A program made the position numbers and the translations under genes. The notes beneath the pieces were generated by a model. The model was not told where the DNA came from. It worked only from the letters and a program-made list of their open reading frames with translations, and searched no databases. DNA of 34,439 nucleotides from Aggregatibacter actinomycetemcomitans (GTDB lineage Bacteria; Pseudomonadota; Gammaproteobacteria; Enterobacterales; Pasteurellaceae), in NCBI GenBank assembly GCA_017160915.1, contig JACAWG010000059.1:33936-68374 (forward strand), given 5' to 3'. Below are positions 1-8,851 of this stretch, one piece after another (positions within the stretch are counted from its first letter, which is position 1; every line of letters begins with the position of its first letter).

Positions 1-81
1 GCTTCGCCCAGCTCCCCCCGTGAACGAGGGGAGCCAAGTTTTTCCTTTTATATAAATAGTTACAATATTTCGAACAGCTGT
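1..81. mobile_element. Right end of a miniature inverted-repeat element
   Basis: This stretch matches the right half of the element at 20571-20796: a GC-rich hairpin arm (CTCCCCCCGTGAACGAGGGG), then an AT-rich spacer, then the terminal motif TTCGAACAGCTGT ending at 81. The rest of the element lies outside the window. As at 20796, the end abuts a sequence resembling GTCTCCTGAC (here GTTTCCTAAC, 83-92), and GCGCGCCATC follows. It is non-coding. It lies just beyond the 3' end of nrdA and may separate nrdA from whatever follows it. Confidence 0.7.
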
Positions 82-102
82 GGTTTCCTAACGCGCGCCA
101 TC
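82..102. repeat. Partial copy of the GC-rich palindromic repeat
   Basis: The bases next to the miniature-element end read GGTTTCCTAACGCGCGCCAT, then C. They combine the GTCTCCTGAC-like segment of the palindromic repeat with its distal GCGCGCCATC end. Full copies lie at 8714-8786 and 10122-10191. The internal part is missing here, so this is a deletion derivative or a repeat broken by element insertion. Confidence 0.5.
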
Positions 103-147
103 GTCTGTTTTTATTGTAAAAAGTGCGGTTGTTTTTTCTTGTGTTTT

Positions 148-1833
148 TTAACCTTCACAGCTGCTGCAATTAAGCAGGTTACGGTTAAATACTTGCGCCG
201 CGCTCATGCTGTATTGGTAATAAATGGATTTCAAACCCAGTTCTTCGGCGGTGAGATAAAGCTGATTCAAATCACGTGCCGGGGTTGCCGGGTGGACCAT
301 GATATTAACGCTTTGCCCTTGGTCGATGTATTTTTGACGTTGCGCCGCCTGTTGAATCACGGAAAGTTGGCTGATTTCCGAGAAGGTTTTAAACACTTCT
401 TTCTCCTGTTCGGTCAGCTCGTTTAAATGTTGCACGGAACCGTCATTGAGCAAAATGCTTTCCCAAATATCTTCGCGATCCAAGCCTTTTTGTTTGAGTA
501 ACGCTTCCAAAAACGGGTTTTTATAGACCACTTTAATTTTGGATAAATCTTTCACGTAGTAATTGGATTTAAACGGTTCGATAGACGGCGATACGCTGCC
601 TAAAATAAAGCTGCTGGATTTGGTCGGCGCCACGCTCATCAATGTGGTATTACGGCGACCATAACCTTTCAGAATTTCCGGTTCGCCGAAACGATGAGCC
701 AGTTCTTTCGAGGCTTTTAAGGTTTTTTCCTGTAACAATTTGAAAATCATATTGTTATGTTGCATGGCTTCAAAACTGTTGAAAGCGATATTTTTCGATT
801 GCAAATAGCTGTGCCAGCCCAACACGCCTAAGCCCAACGCACGATGACGACGGGCGAATTTATTGGCTTTTTCCATATATTGAATATTGGCGCTCTGTTC
901 AATGAATTCGCTCATCACCGTATCCAGGAAATAGGTCAGCACTTCCGGCGCGTCGGTGTCTTTCCATTCATCAAAATAGAGCAAATTCATGGAAGACAAA
1001 CAGCACACGAAACTTTCGTCTTCGCTGGACGGCAAGGCAATCTCGCTACACAAATTGGAGGCGTGAATCATCATGTTGCGGTCTTTATACACGTCCGGGC
1101 GACCGGCATTGGCGTTATCTTTGAAGAACAAATAAGGAATGCCCGTTTCCGTCTTACGTTGTAACAATTTTGCCCAGATTTGGCGCTTGTATGGATCGCC
1201 GGCTTTCATTGCTTCCAACCATTCGTGGCTGACGCAGACGCCGTAATACATTAACTGAATCGGGTTGCCTTCGGTATGAATGTCCAGCCATTCTTCAATG
1301 TCGCCGTGGTCGATGTCGATATAACCGGCGAACATCCCTTTACGGCTGGTGCCTTGGCTGATGGTGTCGATGGTGGCTTCAAACAGTTTGGTGAAGGCGA
1401 AAGAACCGTTAGATTTGCCATTATTGGTGATGTTGGAACCGCGCGGGCGAATATCGCCGAAATAGCCTGAGGTGCCGCCGCCGAGTTTGCTCATCACACC
1501 GATTTCCGCCACGGTGGACATAATGCTGTTGATGGAATCGCCGATGTAGGAGCCGAAGCAACTGATGCTCAAGCCGCGGCTTAAGCCGAAGTTCGACCAA
1601 ATCGGCGAGGAAAGCGAATAATAGCCGCGCGCCATGTAGTGATAAAACTTATCCGCATAGCCTTCAATGCCGAGTTTTTGTTCGGCGTAATCGGCAATAA
1701 AGCGAATGCGTTCTAAGGCGGAAGTGCCTTCTAACAGATAACCACGTTGTAAAAATAATTTGCTGTCTTCGTTGAGCCAGGCAAAATCCGGTCGATTCGG
1801 ATCGATAATAGGAAGCAATTGGGTATGAGACAT
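148..1833 (-). CDS. nrdA: Class I ribonucleotide reductase large subunit, ATP-cone-less
   Basis: This catalytic subunit reduces ribonucleoside diphosphates to deoxyribonucleotides in the cytoplasm. At 561 residues it is about 200 shorter than the E. coli NrdA type, and it begins directly with the catalytic-barrel region, so the N-terminal ATP-cone activity domain is absent. Visible residues: redox Cys92 (SISCFG), N260/C262/E264 (NLCSEIALP) for radical chemistry, the second redox Cys at about 277, the radical-transfer pair Y538-Y539 (IYYQ), and a C-terminal C556-x2-C559 relay. The ATG at 1833 follows CAAGG. No radical-generating NrdB is visible in the 147 bases downstream, which hold a repeat element. 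In some class I systems without a cone on NrdA the cone sits on NrdB; whether that applies here cannot be seen. Upstream boxes suggest Fur and NrdR control. Confidence 0.92.
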   Translation of the reverse strand: MSHTQLLPIIDPNRPDFAWLNEDSKLFLQRGYLLEGTSALERIRFIADYAEQKLGIEGYADKFYHYMARGYYSLSSPIWSNFGLSRGLSISCFGSYIGDSINSIMSTVAEIGVMSKLGGGTSGYFGDIRPRGSNITNNGKSNGSFAFTKLFEATIDTISQGTSRKGMFAGYIDIDHGDIEEWLDIHTEGNPIQLMYYGVCVSHEWLEAMKAGDPYKRQIWAKLLQRKTETGIPYLFFKDNANAGRPDVYKDRNMMIHASNLCSEIALPSSEDESFVCCLSSMNLLYFDEWKDTDAPEVLTYFLDTVMSEFIEQSANIQYMEKANKFARRHRALGLGVLGWHSYLQSKNIAFNSFEAMQHNNMIFKLLQEKTLKASKELAHRFGEPEILKGYGRRNTTLMSVAPTKSSSFILGSVSPSIEPFKSNYYVKDLSKIKVVYKNPFLEALLKQKGLDREDIWESILLNDGSVQHLNELTEQEKEVFKTFSEISQLSVIQQAAQRQKYIDQGQSVNIMVHPATPARDLNQLYLTAEELGLKSIYYQYSMSAAQVFNRNLLNCSSCEG

Positions 1834-1851
1834 AATAACCTTGTAAACTAA

Positions 1852-1866
1852 TAAGAATTAATCTCA
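1852..1866 (-). promoter_or_regulatory. Fur-like box upstream of nrdA
   Basis: On the minus strand this reads TGAGATT-A-ATTCTTA, a 7-1-7 inverted repeat close to the Fur consensus TGATAATNATTATCA and its TGAGAAT variants. It ends about 18 bases before the nrdA start codon, a position where binding would block transcription or initiation. A nearly identical 15-mer lies upstream of hybO at 16874-16888. The site was found by eye without a matrix score. Confidence 0.55.
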
Positions 1867-1943
1867 TTTATGCTAACAGGATTTAATTGTGATGAAAATC
1901 GGGATTTTTATTCCTTTTGAATAGTGATGGAGAATAAAAACAA

Positions 1944-1959
1944 ACACAACATCTAGTGG
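1944..1959 (-). promoter_or_regulatory. NrdR-like box upstream of nrdA
   Basis: On the minus strand this reads CCACTAGATGTTGTGT and agrees at about 13 of 16 positions with the NrdR box form aCaCwAtATaTwGtGt. It is 111-126 bases upstream of the nrdA start. The same segment is the centre of a 10-bp inverted repeat (AAACACAACA...TGTTGTGTTT, 1942-1970), so a plain hairpin is the alternative reading. NrdR sites usually come in pairs and I see only one clear copy. Confidence 0.45.
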
Positions 1960-2065
1960 TTGTTGTGTTTATTAGCCCTAAATAGCGAAAATAATGGAAA
2001 AGAGAGCAGACCAGTGACAGGGTTTGTGGAAAAGCGGAAAATTAAGAAAAACGGAAAGGATTTTA

Positions 2066-2098
2066 ACCGCACTTTCGTGACATTTCCAAAAGTGCGGT
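2066..2098 (-). terminator. Uptake-signal hairpin after trpA
   Basis: Two uptake signals in opposite orientation (2066-2074 and 2090-2098) form a stem of about 10 bp (ACCGCACTTT with AAAGTGCGGT) just past the trpA stop. Minus-strand transcription then runs into a T-rich stretch. This is a common terminator arrangement in naturally competent Pasteurellaceae. Confidence 0.6.
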
Positions 2099-2109
2099 CC
2101 TTTTTGGCG

Positions 2110-2916
2110 TTATTTTGTCGCCGCTTTCATGCTGCGTACGAATTCGCCGAGTTCGGTTAAACATTGGGCGTGATTATCTAAATTGCGCGCAATGATTTTC
2201 ACAGTCGCAGAGCCGGAAATTGCACCTGCCGCACCAAGTTGTAGCGCTTCTTTTACCTGCGCCGGTTGGGCGATGCCAAAACCTTGCAGAATCGGCGGTG
2301 CGTTGTGGGCTTTAAGTTGTTCTACCAAGCTGTCCAGATTCTCCGCATGGCTTTGGTTTTCCGCACTGGTCACGCCCGCGCGGGAAACTAAATACGTGTA
2401 ACCTTCACTGTTTTGCGCAACGCCTTGAATGGTGTTTTTATCCGCATTCGGCGGGCAAATAAAGACGGGTTGAATGCCGTGTTTTTTGGCGGCGGCAACA
2501 TAATCGTCTTTCGCCAACAACGGAATATCGGCAACCAAGACGGCATCCACGCCCACGTCGGCGCAACGTTGATAGAAATTATCCAAGCCTTTGGCGAAAA
2601 TTAAATTGGCGCAAAGCAGCAAACCAATCGGAATCTCCGGATATTTTGACCGCACTTTTTCCAGCAATTTGAAGCTGTCTTCCGTGCTGTGACCGGCGTT
2701 TAACGCACGATTGTTGGCGGCTTGAATCACCGGCCCGTCCAATAACGCATCGGAGAACGGAAAACCCAGTTCCAACGCGTCCGCTCCGTTATCCACAAGG
2801 GTGCAAATGATGTCAAAGGAACGCTCGAAAGTGGGATCGCATAAGGTCACGAAAGGAACGAATGCGCCTTCATTTTGCGCGTGTAATTGGGCAAATTTGG
2901 TTTCAAAACGGCTCAT
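2110..2916 (-). CDS. trpA: Tryptophan synthase alpha subunit
   Basis: The alpha subunit cleaves indole-3-glycerol phosphate to indole and glyceraldehyde 3-phosphate; indole is then channelled to TrpB in the alpha2-beta2 complex. The 268-residue length is normal for the family. The two catalytic acids are in the expected places: Glu49 (LELGFPFSD) and Asp60 (LLDGP). Loop 2 reads FSDALLDG where E. coli has FSDPLADG, a mild substitution. The start overlaps the trpB stop by four bases (ATGA), implying translational coupling. An uptake signal lies inside the gene at 2649. It is the last gene of ydfG-trpB-trpA and is followed by an uptake-signal hairpin. Confidence 0.97.
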   Translation of the reverse strand: MSRFETKFAQLHAQNEGAFVPFVTLCDPTFERSFDIICTLVDNGADALELGFPFSDALLDGPVIQAANNRALNAGHSTEDSFKLLEKVRSKYPEIPIGLLLCANLIFAKGLDNFYQRCADVGVDAVLVADIPLLAKDDYVAAAKKHGIQPVFICPPNADKNTIQGVAQNSEGYTYLVSRAGVTSAENQSHAENLDSLVEQLKAHNAPPILQGFGIAQPAQVKEALQLGAAGAISGSATVKIIARNLDNHAQCLTELGEFVRSMKAATK

Positions 2917-4112
2917 GATTGCATTCCTTTTTCAGTTAAAATTTTATCTACGGTGAAAATATCTTTATCGCCGCGACCGGATAAATTTACCACCAGAATT
3001 TGTGCTTTATTCGGTTCTTGACGGATCATTTTTAGGGCTTGGGCAAGGGCGTGGGAACTTTCCAGCGCGGGAATAATGCCTTCGTGTTTTGCCAATGCCT
3101 GAAACGCATCAAGGGCTTCATCATCGGTAATACTCGGGTATTCCGCACGACCGATGCTTTGTAAATAAGCGTGTTGCGGTCCGACGGAAGGGAAGTCCAA
3201 GCCCGCCGAAATGGAGTAGGATTCTTCCACTTGCCCGTCTTCCGTTTGCATCAGCGGTGATTTCATACCGAAATAAATCCCTACTTTGGCATGTCCCAAC
3301 GGTGCGCCGTGTTCGCCCGTTTCAATGCCTTTACCGGCGGGCTCCACGCCGATTAAGCGCACCTCTTTTTCTTCAATAAAATCGGCAAACATCCCAATCG
3401 CATTTGAGCCGCCGCCGACTGCCGCGATCACCGCATCCGGTAAACGACCTTCTTTTTCCAGAATTTGGCGCTTGGTTTCTTCCCCAATCATTTTTTGAAA
3501 TTCGCGCACGATGGTCGGGAACGGATGTGGGCCTGCCGCCGTACCCAGCAGATAATGCGTGGTTTCATAATTTGCCGACCAGTCGCGCATGGCTTCGCAG
3601 CAAGCGTCTTTCAGCGAACAGGAGCCTTTTTGCACCGGCACCACTTCCGCGCCCATTAAACGCATACGAAACACATTCGGTGATTGGCGTTCCACGTCTT
3701 TCGCGCCCATATAAACACGGCACGGCATATCCAACATGGCGCAGGCAAGGGCGGTTGCGACACCGTGCTGTCCCGCGCCGGTTTCGGCAATAATACGGGT
3801 TTTGCCCATACGTTTGGCAAGCAAAATCTGACCTAATACCTGGTTGGTTTTATGTGCGCCGCCGTGTAATAAATCTTCCCGTTTTAAGTAGATTTTGGCG
3901 TTGGTGCCTTTGGTGAGATTGCGACAAAGGGTCAGTGCGGTGGGTCTGCCCGCATAGTTTTTCAATAAATCCTGAAATTCGCGCTGAAATGCCGGATCGT
4001 CTTTGGCTTCCACAAAGGCTTTTTCCAACTGTTGTAATACCGGCACTAAAATTTCCGGCACATACATTCCGCCGAACTCCCCGAAATACGGGTTTAAAAT
4101 CGTTTCTGACAT
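2913..4112 (-). CDS. trpB: Tryptophan synthase beta chain
   Basis: This PLP enzyme condenses indole with L-serine to make tryptophan. It has 399 residues, as expected for TrpB. The PLP lysine is Lys88 in GGAHKTNQ, the glycine-rich phosphate-binding loop GGGSNAIG is present, and the conserved AETGAGQHG segment follows. It lies 9 bases downstream of ydfG and overlaps trpA. Expression should follow the TrpR-like promoter in front of ydfG. Nothing looks broken. Confidence 0.98.
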   Translation of the reverse strand: MSETILNPYFGEFGGMYVPEILVPVLQQLEKAFVEAKDDPAFQREFQDLLKNYAGRPTALTLCRNLTKGTNAKIYLKREDLLHGGAHKTNQVLGQILLAKRMGKTRIIAETGAGQHGVATALACAMLDMPCRVYMGAKDVERQSPNVFRMRLMGAEVVPVQKGSCSLKDACCEAMRDWSANYETTHYLLGTAAGPHPFPTIVREFQKMIGEETKRQILEKEGRLPDAVIAAVGGGSNAIGMFADFIEEKEVRLIGVEPAGKGIETGEHGAPLGHAKVGIYFGMKSPLMQTEDGQVEESYSISAGLDFPSVGPQHAYLQSIGRAEYPSITDDEALDAFQALAKHEGIIPALESSHALAQALKMIRQEPNKAQILVVNLSGRGDKDIFTVDKILTEKGMQS

Positions 4113-4121
4113 CTTGTTTCC

Positions 4122-4889
4122 TTAATCTAAATTTAAATTTCTTGCCACATTAAGCGGGGCGAAGGTTTGTGCCGTCGGCATTACTTCAATGCGGTTAATG
4201 TTGACGTGTTCCGGCTGTTGATTGAGCCACAACACGATATTGGCAATATCCTGCGGCGTGACGTATTGTACGTTTTCGTAAAGTTTTTCCGCGCGGGCGT
4301 TATCGCCTTTAAAACGGACGTTGGAGAATTCCGTGCCACCGCACAACCCCGGTTCCACATTGGAAACGCGAATATTGGTGCCGGCAAGATCGGCTCGCAG
4401 GTTTAAGCTGAATTGTTTGACAAAGGCTTTGGTACCGCCGTAAACATTGCCACCCGGGTAAGGATAGGTACCGGCGATAGAACCGAAATTGATAATGTGC
4501 CCCTGATTGCGCGCCACCATTTGCGGCAACACTAAACGGGTCATGGTGACTAAGCCTTTCACATTGGTGTCAATCATTTTGTCCCAATCGTCTAAATTCA
4601 CTTTGTCGGCGGATTCCAAGCCCAACGCCAGCCCCGCATTGTTGACTAACAAATCAATCGCCTGCCATTCCGGCGGTAGGGTTTTCAATGCGTTTTCAGC
4701 GGCGTGACGGTCGGAAATATCAAAGGTGAGTGGGAAGAAATGTTTGCCGTATTCTTGTTGAAGTTGCGCTAAACGTTCGCTTCTTCTGCCGGTGCCGATC
4801 ACCAGATAACCGGCATTTAATAAGGTTCGGCAAATGGCGTTGCCAAACCCGGCGGTGGCGCCGGTCACCAATGCAATTCTTGTCATCAT
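4122..4889 (-). CDS. ydfG: NADP-dependent short-chain dehydrogenase, YdfG type
   Basis: This is a classical short-chain dehydrogenase of 255 residues. The GATAGFG cofactor loop is at 10-16, R35-R36 suit NADPH, NNAG is at 83-86, and the catalytic Ser137, Tyr150 and Lys154 are present. The closest family I know is E. coli YdfG, which oxidises L-allo-threonine and other 3-hydroxy acids and reduces malonic semialdehyde; the segments HIINFGSIAG and EFSNVRFKGD fit it. It is the first gene of an operon with trpB and trpA, as I recall in H. influenzae. Why a 3-hydroxy-acid dehydrogenase is co-controlled with tryptophan synthase is not obvious; serine or threonine metabolism is one guess. The protein starts MM, so either Met could be used. 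Confidence 0.9.
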   Translation of the reverse strand: MMTRIALVTGATAGFGNAICRTLLNAGYLVIGTGRRSERLAQLQQEYGKHFFPLTFDISDRHAAENALKTLPPEWQAIDLLVNNAGLALGLESADKVNLDDWDKMIDTNVKGLVTMTRLVLPQMVARNQGHIINFGSIAGTYPYPGGNVYGGTKAFVKQFSLNLRADLAGTNIRVSNVEPGLCGGTEFSNVRFKGDNARAEKLYENVQYVTPQDIANIVLWLNQQPEHVNINRIEVMPTAQTFAPLNVARNLNLD

Positions 4890-4970
4890 TATCTCTCCTT
4901 ATCTTGTGAAATTTGTGCGTGATGAAAATTCATGTGGAAAAATCACCGCACTTTTACGTGAATGCGGAAC

Positions 4971-5012
4971 ATACTACTACACTAGTACAAAAAAATATAG
5001 AACTTTTATCAA
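4971..5012 (-). promoter_or_regulatory. ydfG-trpBA promoter with TrpR-like operator
   Basis: On the minus strand, -35 TTGATA (5012-5007) and -10 TGTACT (4989-4984) are separated by 17 bp. An operator-like sequence, GTACTAGTGTAGTAGTAT (4988-4971), overlaps the -10. Its left half GTACTAGT is identical to the TrpR consensus half-site and overall it fits about 14 of 18 positions. The trpE promoter at 23062-23095 has the same arrangement. Confidence 0.65.
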
Positions 5013-5072
5013 GAAATTTGAAGGTGGGGGAAGGAAAAGTGCGGTGATTTTTTAAAATAAATTTTTGCGAAA

Positions 5073-5102
5073 GAAAAAAGACGCACGCTATGCAGCGTGC
5101 GC
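5073..5102 (-). terminator. Rho-independent terminator after oadB
   Basis: On the minus strand, GCACGCT-GCAT-AGCGTGC forms a perfect 7-bp stem, extended by a flanking GC pair, and is followed by TCTTTTTTC. It lies about 50 bases past the oadB stop and is the strongest terminator signal in this region. It closes the oadGAB unit before the ydfG promoter. Confidence 0.88.
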
Positions 5103-5149
5103 CATCATTTATCTAAAAAGTGCGGTCGGTTTTCGCAACGTTTTTAAGG

Positions 5150-6454
5150 TTACATCAACGCGCCCACATATTTCAGCATCACCCCGGCGGCAATGGCGGA
5201 GCCGATAACACCGGCGACGTTCGGACCCATGGCGTGCATGAGCAGGAAGTTTTGATGATCCGCTTCCAAACCGATTTTATTGGAAACGCGCGCCGCCATT
5301 GGCACGGCGGACACCCCGGCGGAGCCGATGAGCGGGTTAATTTTGTTTTTGCTGAATTTGTTCATCAGTTTCGCCATTAACACGCCGCTGCCTGTGCCGA
5401 TACCGAAAGCAATCACACCAAGGATTAAAATGCCTAAGGTTTGCGGTTGCAGGAATTTATCGGCAATGAGTTTGGAGCCCACAGACAAGCCGAGCACGAT
5501 GGTGACGATGTTAATTAACGCGTTTTGGGTGGTGTCGCTTAAACGTTCTACCACGCCGCTCACGCGCATCAGATTGCCGAAACAGAACATACCGAGCAAT
5601 GGTGCCGCATCCGGCAATAATAAGCCGACAAGCAACAGCAAAATCACCGGGAACAGGATTTTTTCCCGATTGCTCACATGGCGTAATTGCGTCATGCGAA
5701 TTTTGCGTTCTTCTTCCGTGGTGAGGGCTTTCATGATCGGCGGTTGAATCAACGGCACTAACGCCATGTAAGAATACGCCGCGACCGCAATGGCGCCGAG
5801 CAATTCCGGGGCGAGTTTACTGGTGAGGTAAATTGCCGTCGGACCGTCCGCCCCGCCGATAATGCCGATGGAAGCGGCTTGCGGCAGCGTGAATTCAATA
5901 ATGCCGAAATAATTTAACCCTAACGCGCCAAGTATGGTGGCGAAAATACCGAACTGTGCCGCCGCACCGAGGAGCAGGGTTTTCGGATTTGCCAGTAACG
6001 GACCGAAATCCGTCATAGCACCCACGCCCATGAAAATCACCAGCGGCGCAATGCCGTAGCCGATGGCGACTTTATAGAACAACGCCAGAATGCCTGCGCT
6101 GTAGCCCATATCCACCGATAAGGTTTCCAACTGGTTGATCATGGACGTCGGCGCAGAAGCGATGGCTGTTTTGATGATCGCCGGATCGGGCGCAACGCCC
6201 AGCTGCGCGGCAATCACAGCGATTTGTTCCGGCGATCCAAGATGGAGCAGGTTTTCCAATGCGCTCATGGCAAGCCCGGCTTCCGGAATGTTTGACAGCA
6301 AACCGCCGAAGCCGATAGGCAAGAGCAGTAGCGGTTCAAACTTGCGTGAAATGGCAAGCCACAGCAGGAGCAGGCTGATACCAATCATCACTGCCTGCCC
6401 CCATTGCAGGTGAAATATCCCCATGCCTTGAATTAATGCAATAATGCTCTCCAT
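5150..6454 (-). CDS. oadB: Oxaloacetate decarboxylase, sodium-pumping beta subunit
   Basis: OadB is the integral membrane subunit that decarboxylates carboxybiotin and couples this to export of Na+ across the inner membrane. It has 434 residues and many hydrophobic segments. The hallmark [19 protein letters not shown] is present, with Asp203 at the position of the essential sodium-site aspartate. The C-terminal [18 protein letters not shown] segment is also typical. The gene starts 10 bases after oadA and ends before a strong terminator. The family also includes beta subunits of methylmalonyl-CoA and glutaconyl-CoA decarboxylases, but the OadA partner makes oxaloacetate the likely substrate. 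Confidence 0.96.
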   Translation of the reverse strand: MESIIALIQGMGIFHLQWGQAVMIGISLLLLWLAISRKFEPLLLLPIGFGGLLSNIPEAGLAMSALENLLHLGSPEQIAVIAAQLGVAPDPAIIKTAIASAPTSMINQLETLSVDMGYSAGILALFYKVAIGYGIAPLVIFMGVGAMTDFGPLLANPKTLLLGAAAQFGIFATILGALGLNYFGIIEFTLPQAASIGIIGGADGPTAIYLTSKLAPELLGAIAVAAYSYMALVPLIQPPIMKALTTEEERKIRMTQLRHVSNREKILFPVILLLLVGLLLPDAAPLLGMFCFGNLMRVSGVVERLSDTTQNALINIVTIVLGLSVGSKLIADKFLQPQTLGILILGVIAFGIGTGSGVLMAKLMNKFSKNKINPLIGSAGVSAVPMAARVSNKIGLEADHQNFLLMHAMGPNVAGVIGSAIAAGVMLKYVGALM

Positions 6455-6464
6455 AGGGAACTCC

Positions 6465-8261
6465 TTACACGAGGGTCATTACGGTATCACCCACCGCCAC
6501 GGCGTCGCCGGCTTTCACCACAATGCCACGCACCGTGCCGTTTTGCGCCGCTTTTACTTCGGTTTCCATTTTCATGGCTTCAAGAATGAATAACACATCA
6601 CCTTCGGCAACGGTTTGTCCTTCTGTTGCTACCACTTTCCAGATATTTCCCGCCATCGGCGCGGTGACCGGTGTGCCGCCGCTTGTCGGCGCAGGTGCCG
6701 GTGCTGCTTGTGGCGCCGCTTGTGGAGTGGTGGTTGCCACATGAGAAATGTCACCGCCTTCGCTCACTTTCACCACAAAGGCTTTGCCTTCCAATTCCAC
6801 GGTATAAACGGCAGGACCTGATGTTGCCGGGGCGACTTTAGAAACAGGTTTATTTTCGACCGCACTTTCTTTGCCTGTCGGCGCCGGTTCAAAGGCGGCA
6901 GGGTTATTGCGGTTTTCCAAGAATTTCCACGCGATTTGCGGGAAGAGGGCGACGATCAAGGCGTCATCAATGGCATTTTCAGACAATTTCACGCCTTTCG
7001 CTTTGGCTTGTTCGGCGACTTCCGCTTCAATTTTCGCCATTTCTGGGGCAATGTGATCGGCAGGGCGGTCGGTCATCGGCGCGGCGCCTTCCAATACGCG
7101 GGCTTGTAGCGCGCTATCTACCGGTGCCGGTGTTTTGCCGTATTCGCCTTTTAAGATACCGGCGGTTTCTTTGGCGATGGTTTTGTAACGTTCGCCTGTT
7201 AGCACATTAATCACGGATTGCGTACCGACGATTTGTGATGTCGGGGTCACCAGCGGAATGTAGCCCAAATCTTTACGCACGCGCGGAATTTCTTCCAACA
7301 CCAAATCCAATTTGTCGGAGGCGTTTTGTTGTTTTAATTGGTTTTCTAGGTTGGTGAGCATACCGCCCGGCACTTGCGCCACCAAAATTCGGCTGTCCAC
7401 GCCACGCAGTTGACCTTCAAATTTCGCATATTTTTTACGCACATTGCGGAAATACGCCGCGATTTTTTCCAGACGTGGAATATCCAAACCGGTGTCGTAT
7501 TCGGTGCCTTGCAAGGTTGCCACCATGGATTCTGTAGCAGGATGACCATAAGTACCGGACATGGAGGAAATCGCCGTATCCACGCCGTCCACACCCGCTT
7601 CAATGGCTTTTAACAATGCCATTTCCGCCATGCCGGTGGTGGAGTGGCAGTGTAAATGCAATTCCACGTCAAAACGTTTTTTGATTTCGCGCACCAGTTC
7701 TGCCGCCGCCATTGGGTTCAAAATACCCGACATATCTTTAATCACAAGGCTGTCGATCCCGATTTCAAGTAACTGTTCGGTGGTGTCGAGCCAGGTTTGC
7801 ATAGTGTGAACGGGGCTGGTGGTGTAACTTAACGTCCCTTGCGCATGACCGCCGAATTTGCGTACGGCTTGCAACGCCGCTTTCATATTACGCGGGTCAT
7901 TGAGGGCATCGAACACACGGAACACATCCATGCCGTTCGCCACGCAGCGTTCCACAAAGCGCTCTACCACGTCATCGGCATAGTGGCGATAACCCAGCAG
8001 ATTTTGACCGCGCAACAACATTTGTAAAGGGGTTTTCGGGCAGGCTTTTTTCAACTCACGCAAACGCACCCACGGATCTTCACCCAAAAAACGAATACAG
8101 CTGTCAAATGTCGCACCGCCCCAGGCTTCCAACGACCAGTAACCGATGTCGTCCAATTCATGGGCAATCGGCAACATATCATCAAGACGCAAGCGGGTTG
8201 CAAAAAGCGATTGGTGGGCATCACGAAGCACCAGTTCGGTCATTTTAATTTTTTTAGTCAT
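6465..8261 (-). CDS. oadA: Oxaloacetate decarboxylase alpha subunit (carboxyltransferase, biotin carrier)
   Basis: OadA moves the carboxyl group of oxaloacetate to its own biotin, yielding pyruvate. The N-terminal carboxyltransferase barrel shows [11 protein letters not shown] at 13-23 (metal ligand Asp14), the reactive lysine Lys175 in VIKDMSG, and metal-binding His202 and His204 in HLHCH. A Pro/Ala-rich linker near 513-530 leads to the biotinyl domain, with the biotinylated Lys564 in EAMKMETE. The length of 598 residues is normal. The gene sits 14 bases after oadG and 10 before oadB. An uptake signal at 6859 lies in the weakly conserved stretch before the linker. Confidence 0.97.
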   Translation of the reverse strand: MTKKIKMTELVLRDAHQSLFATRLRLDDMLPIAHELDDIGYWSLEAWGGATFDSCIRFLGEDPWVRLRELKKACPKTPLQMLLRGQNLLGYRHYADDVVERFVERCVANGMDVFRVFDALNDPRNMKAALQAVRKFGGHAQGTLSYTTSPVHTMQTWLDTTEQLLEIGIDSLVIKDMSGILNPMAAAELVREIKKRFDVELHLHCHSTTGMAEMALLKAIEAGVDGVDTAISSMSGTYGHPATESMVATLQGTEYDTGLDIPRLEKIAAYFRNVRKKYAKFEGQLRGVDSRILVAQVPGGMLTNLENQLKQQNASDKLDLVLEEIPRVRKDLGYIPLVTPTSQIVGTQSVINVLTGERYKTIAKETAGILKGEYGKTPAPVDSALQARVLEGAAPMTDRPADHIAPEMAKIEAEVAEQAKAKGVKLSENAIDDALIVALFPQIAWKFLENRNNPAAFEPAPTGKESAVENKPVSKVAPATSGPAVYTVELEGKAFVVKVSEGGDISHVATTTPQAAPQAAPAPAPTSGGTPVTAPMAGNIWKVVATEGQTVAEGDVLFILEAMKMETEVKAAQNGTVRGIVVKAGDAVAVGDTVMTLV

Positions 8262-8275
8262 AGCAAAATCCTTAT

Positions 8276-8542
8276 TTATTTGAACTGTTGGGTACGGCGA
8301 TGGTGCGCGATAGCCGCTGCAATCACAGGGCGCAAACGCTCAAAATCGTCAGTGGGAGCCGCAGAAAGTGCGGTGGAATTTGGGGGAGTTTTTGGCGAGG
8401 GTTGAGGCTCGGGAAAATATTTGTTGATAAGTTTCGACATCAGCCCGATTGCCCAAATCAAGATGAGCAAAAAGACCAACACAAAACCCATCCCTGAAAA
8501 CATCAGATTAATTCCTTCACCGAAAAGTTCTGCCGAAGTCAT
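8276..8542 (-). CDS. oadG: Oxaloacetate decarboxylase gamma subunit
   Basis: This small subunit anchors the alpha subunit to OadB and stabilises the complex. The 88-residue protein has one N-terminal membrane helix (about residues 9-36, [15 protein letters not shown]) and a short Pro-rich cytoplasmic tail, as in other OadG proteins. I chose the ATG at 8542 (MTSAELF) over an upstream in-frame ATG because [10 protein letters not shown] aligns with family N-termini. An uptake signal at 8366 falls in the variable tail. It is the first gene of oadG-oadA-oadB and follows an FNR-like promoter. Confidence 0.9.
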   Translation of the reverse strand: MTSAELFGEGINLMFSGMGFVLVFLLILIWAIGLMSKLINKYFPEPQPSPKTPPNSTALSAAPTDDFERLRPVIAAAIAHHRRTQQFK

Positions 8543-8577
8543 CAGTCGTTTCCTCATATTTTTGAAATGGGAGTTTC

Positions 8578-8619
8578 ATTCTAGCGGATTCACTCCATCA
8601 AAACCGTGATTGAGATCAT
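8578..8619 (-). promoter_or_regulatory. oadGAB promoter with FNR-like site at about -41
   Basis: A good -10 element (TAGAAT on the minus strand, 8583-8578) predicts a start near 8571. An inverted repeat ATGAT-CTCA-ATCAC (8619-8606 on the minus strand) is centred about 41 bases upstream. It keeps the TGAT-N4-ATCA core of the FNR consensus TTGATN4ATCAA and fits 8 of 10 specified bases. This is the class II activator position. ArcA or CRP sites are weaker alternatives. Confidence 0.5.
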
Positions 8620-8713
8620 AATTTGCGCCGATGGCACGGCTGGGGTGTGGAAAGTGCGGTGGTTTTTGGCGGTGATATATTGGTTGTACAACGCTGAAAT
8701 TATGGTCGCAATG

Positions 8714-8786
8714 GATGGCGCGCGTCTCCTGACGCGTGTCCTATAATTCGGTGAGGAGAAGCACGCGTCGGGAGACGGGCGCTATC
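8714..8786. repeat. GC-rich palindromic repeat, full copy
   Basis: The left arm GATGGCGCGCGTCTCCTGAC continuing GCGTG pairs with a right arm beginning CACGCGTCGGGAGAC, giving imperfect inverted arms of about 25 bp. They flank a spacer containing CCTATAATTCGGTGAGGAG. The spacer is shared with the copy at 10122-10191. It lies in the 294-bp gap between oadG and the DUF2628 gene. It contains no coding signal. Confidence 0.85.
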
Positions 8787-8796
8787 GAAGGGGAAA

Positions 8797-8828
8797 TAAA
8801 AAAGGCACAAGCGAAGGACGCTTGCGCC
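8797..8828 (-). terminator. Terminator after the DUF2628 gene
   Basis: On the minus strand, GGCGCAAGCG-TCCTT-CGCTTGTGCC forms a stem with one mismatch and is followed by TTTTTT. It lies about 24 bases past the stop of the DUF2628 gene. Related hairpins lie at 9414-9437 and 9465-9488. Confidence 0.8.
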
Positions 8829-8851
8829 GCAGTTGGCTATGGGTAGGATTT

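Noticed and set aside
1942-1970. Hairpin upstream of nrdA as a terminator
   Set aside because: No gene ends toward it (trpA has its own hairpin at 2066-2098), and the NrdR-type pattern explains it better.
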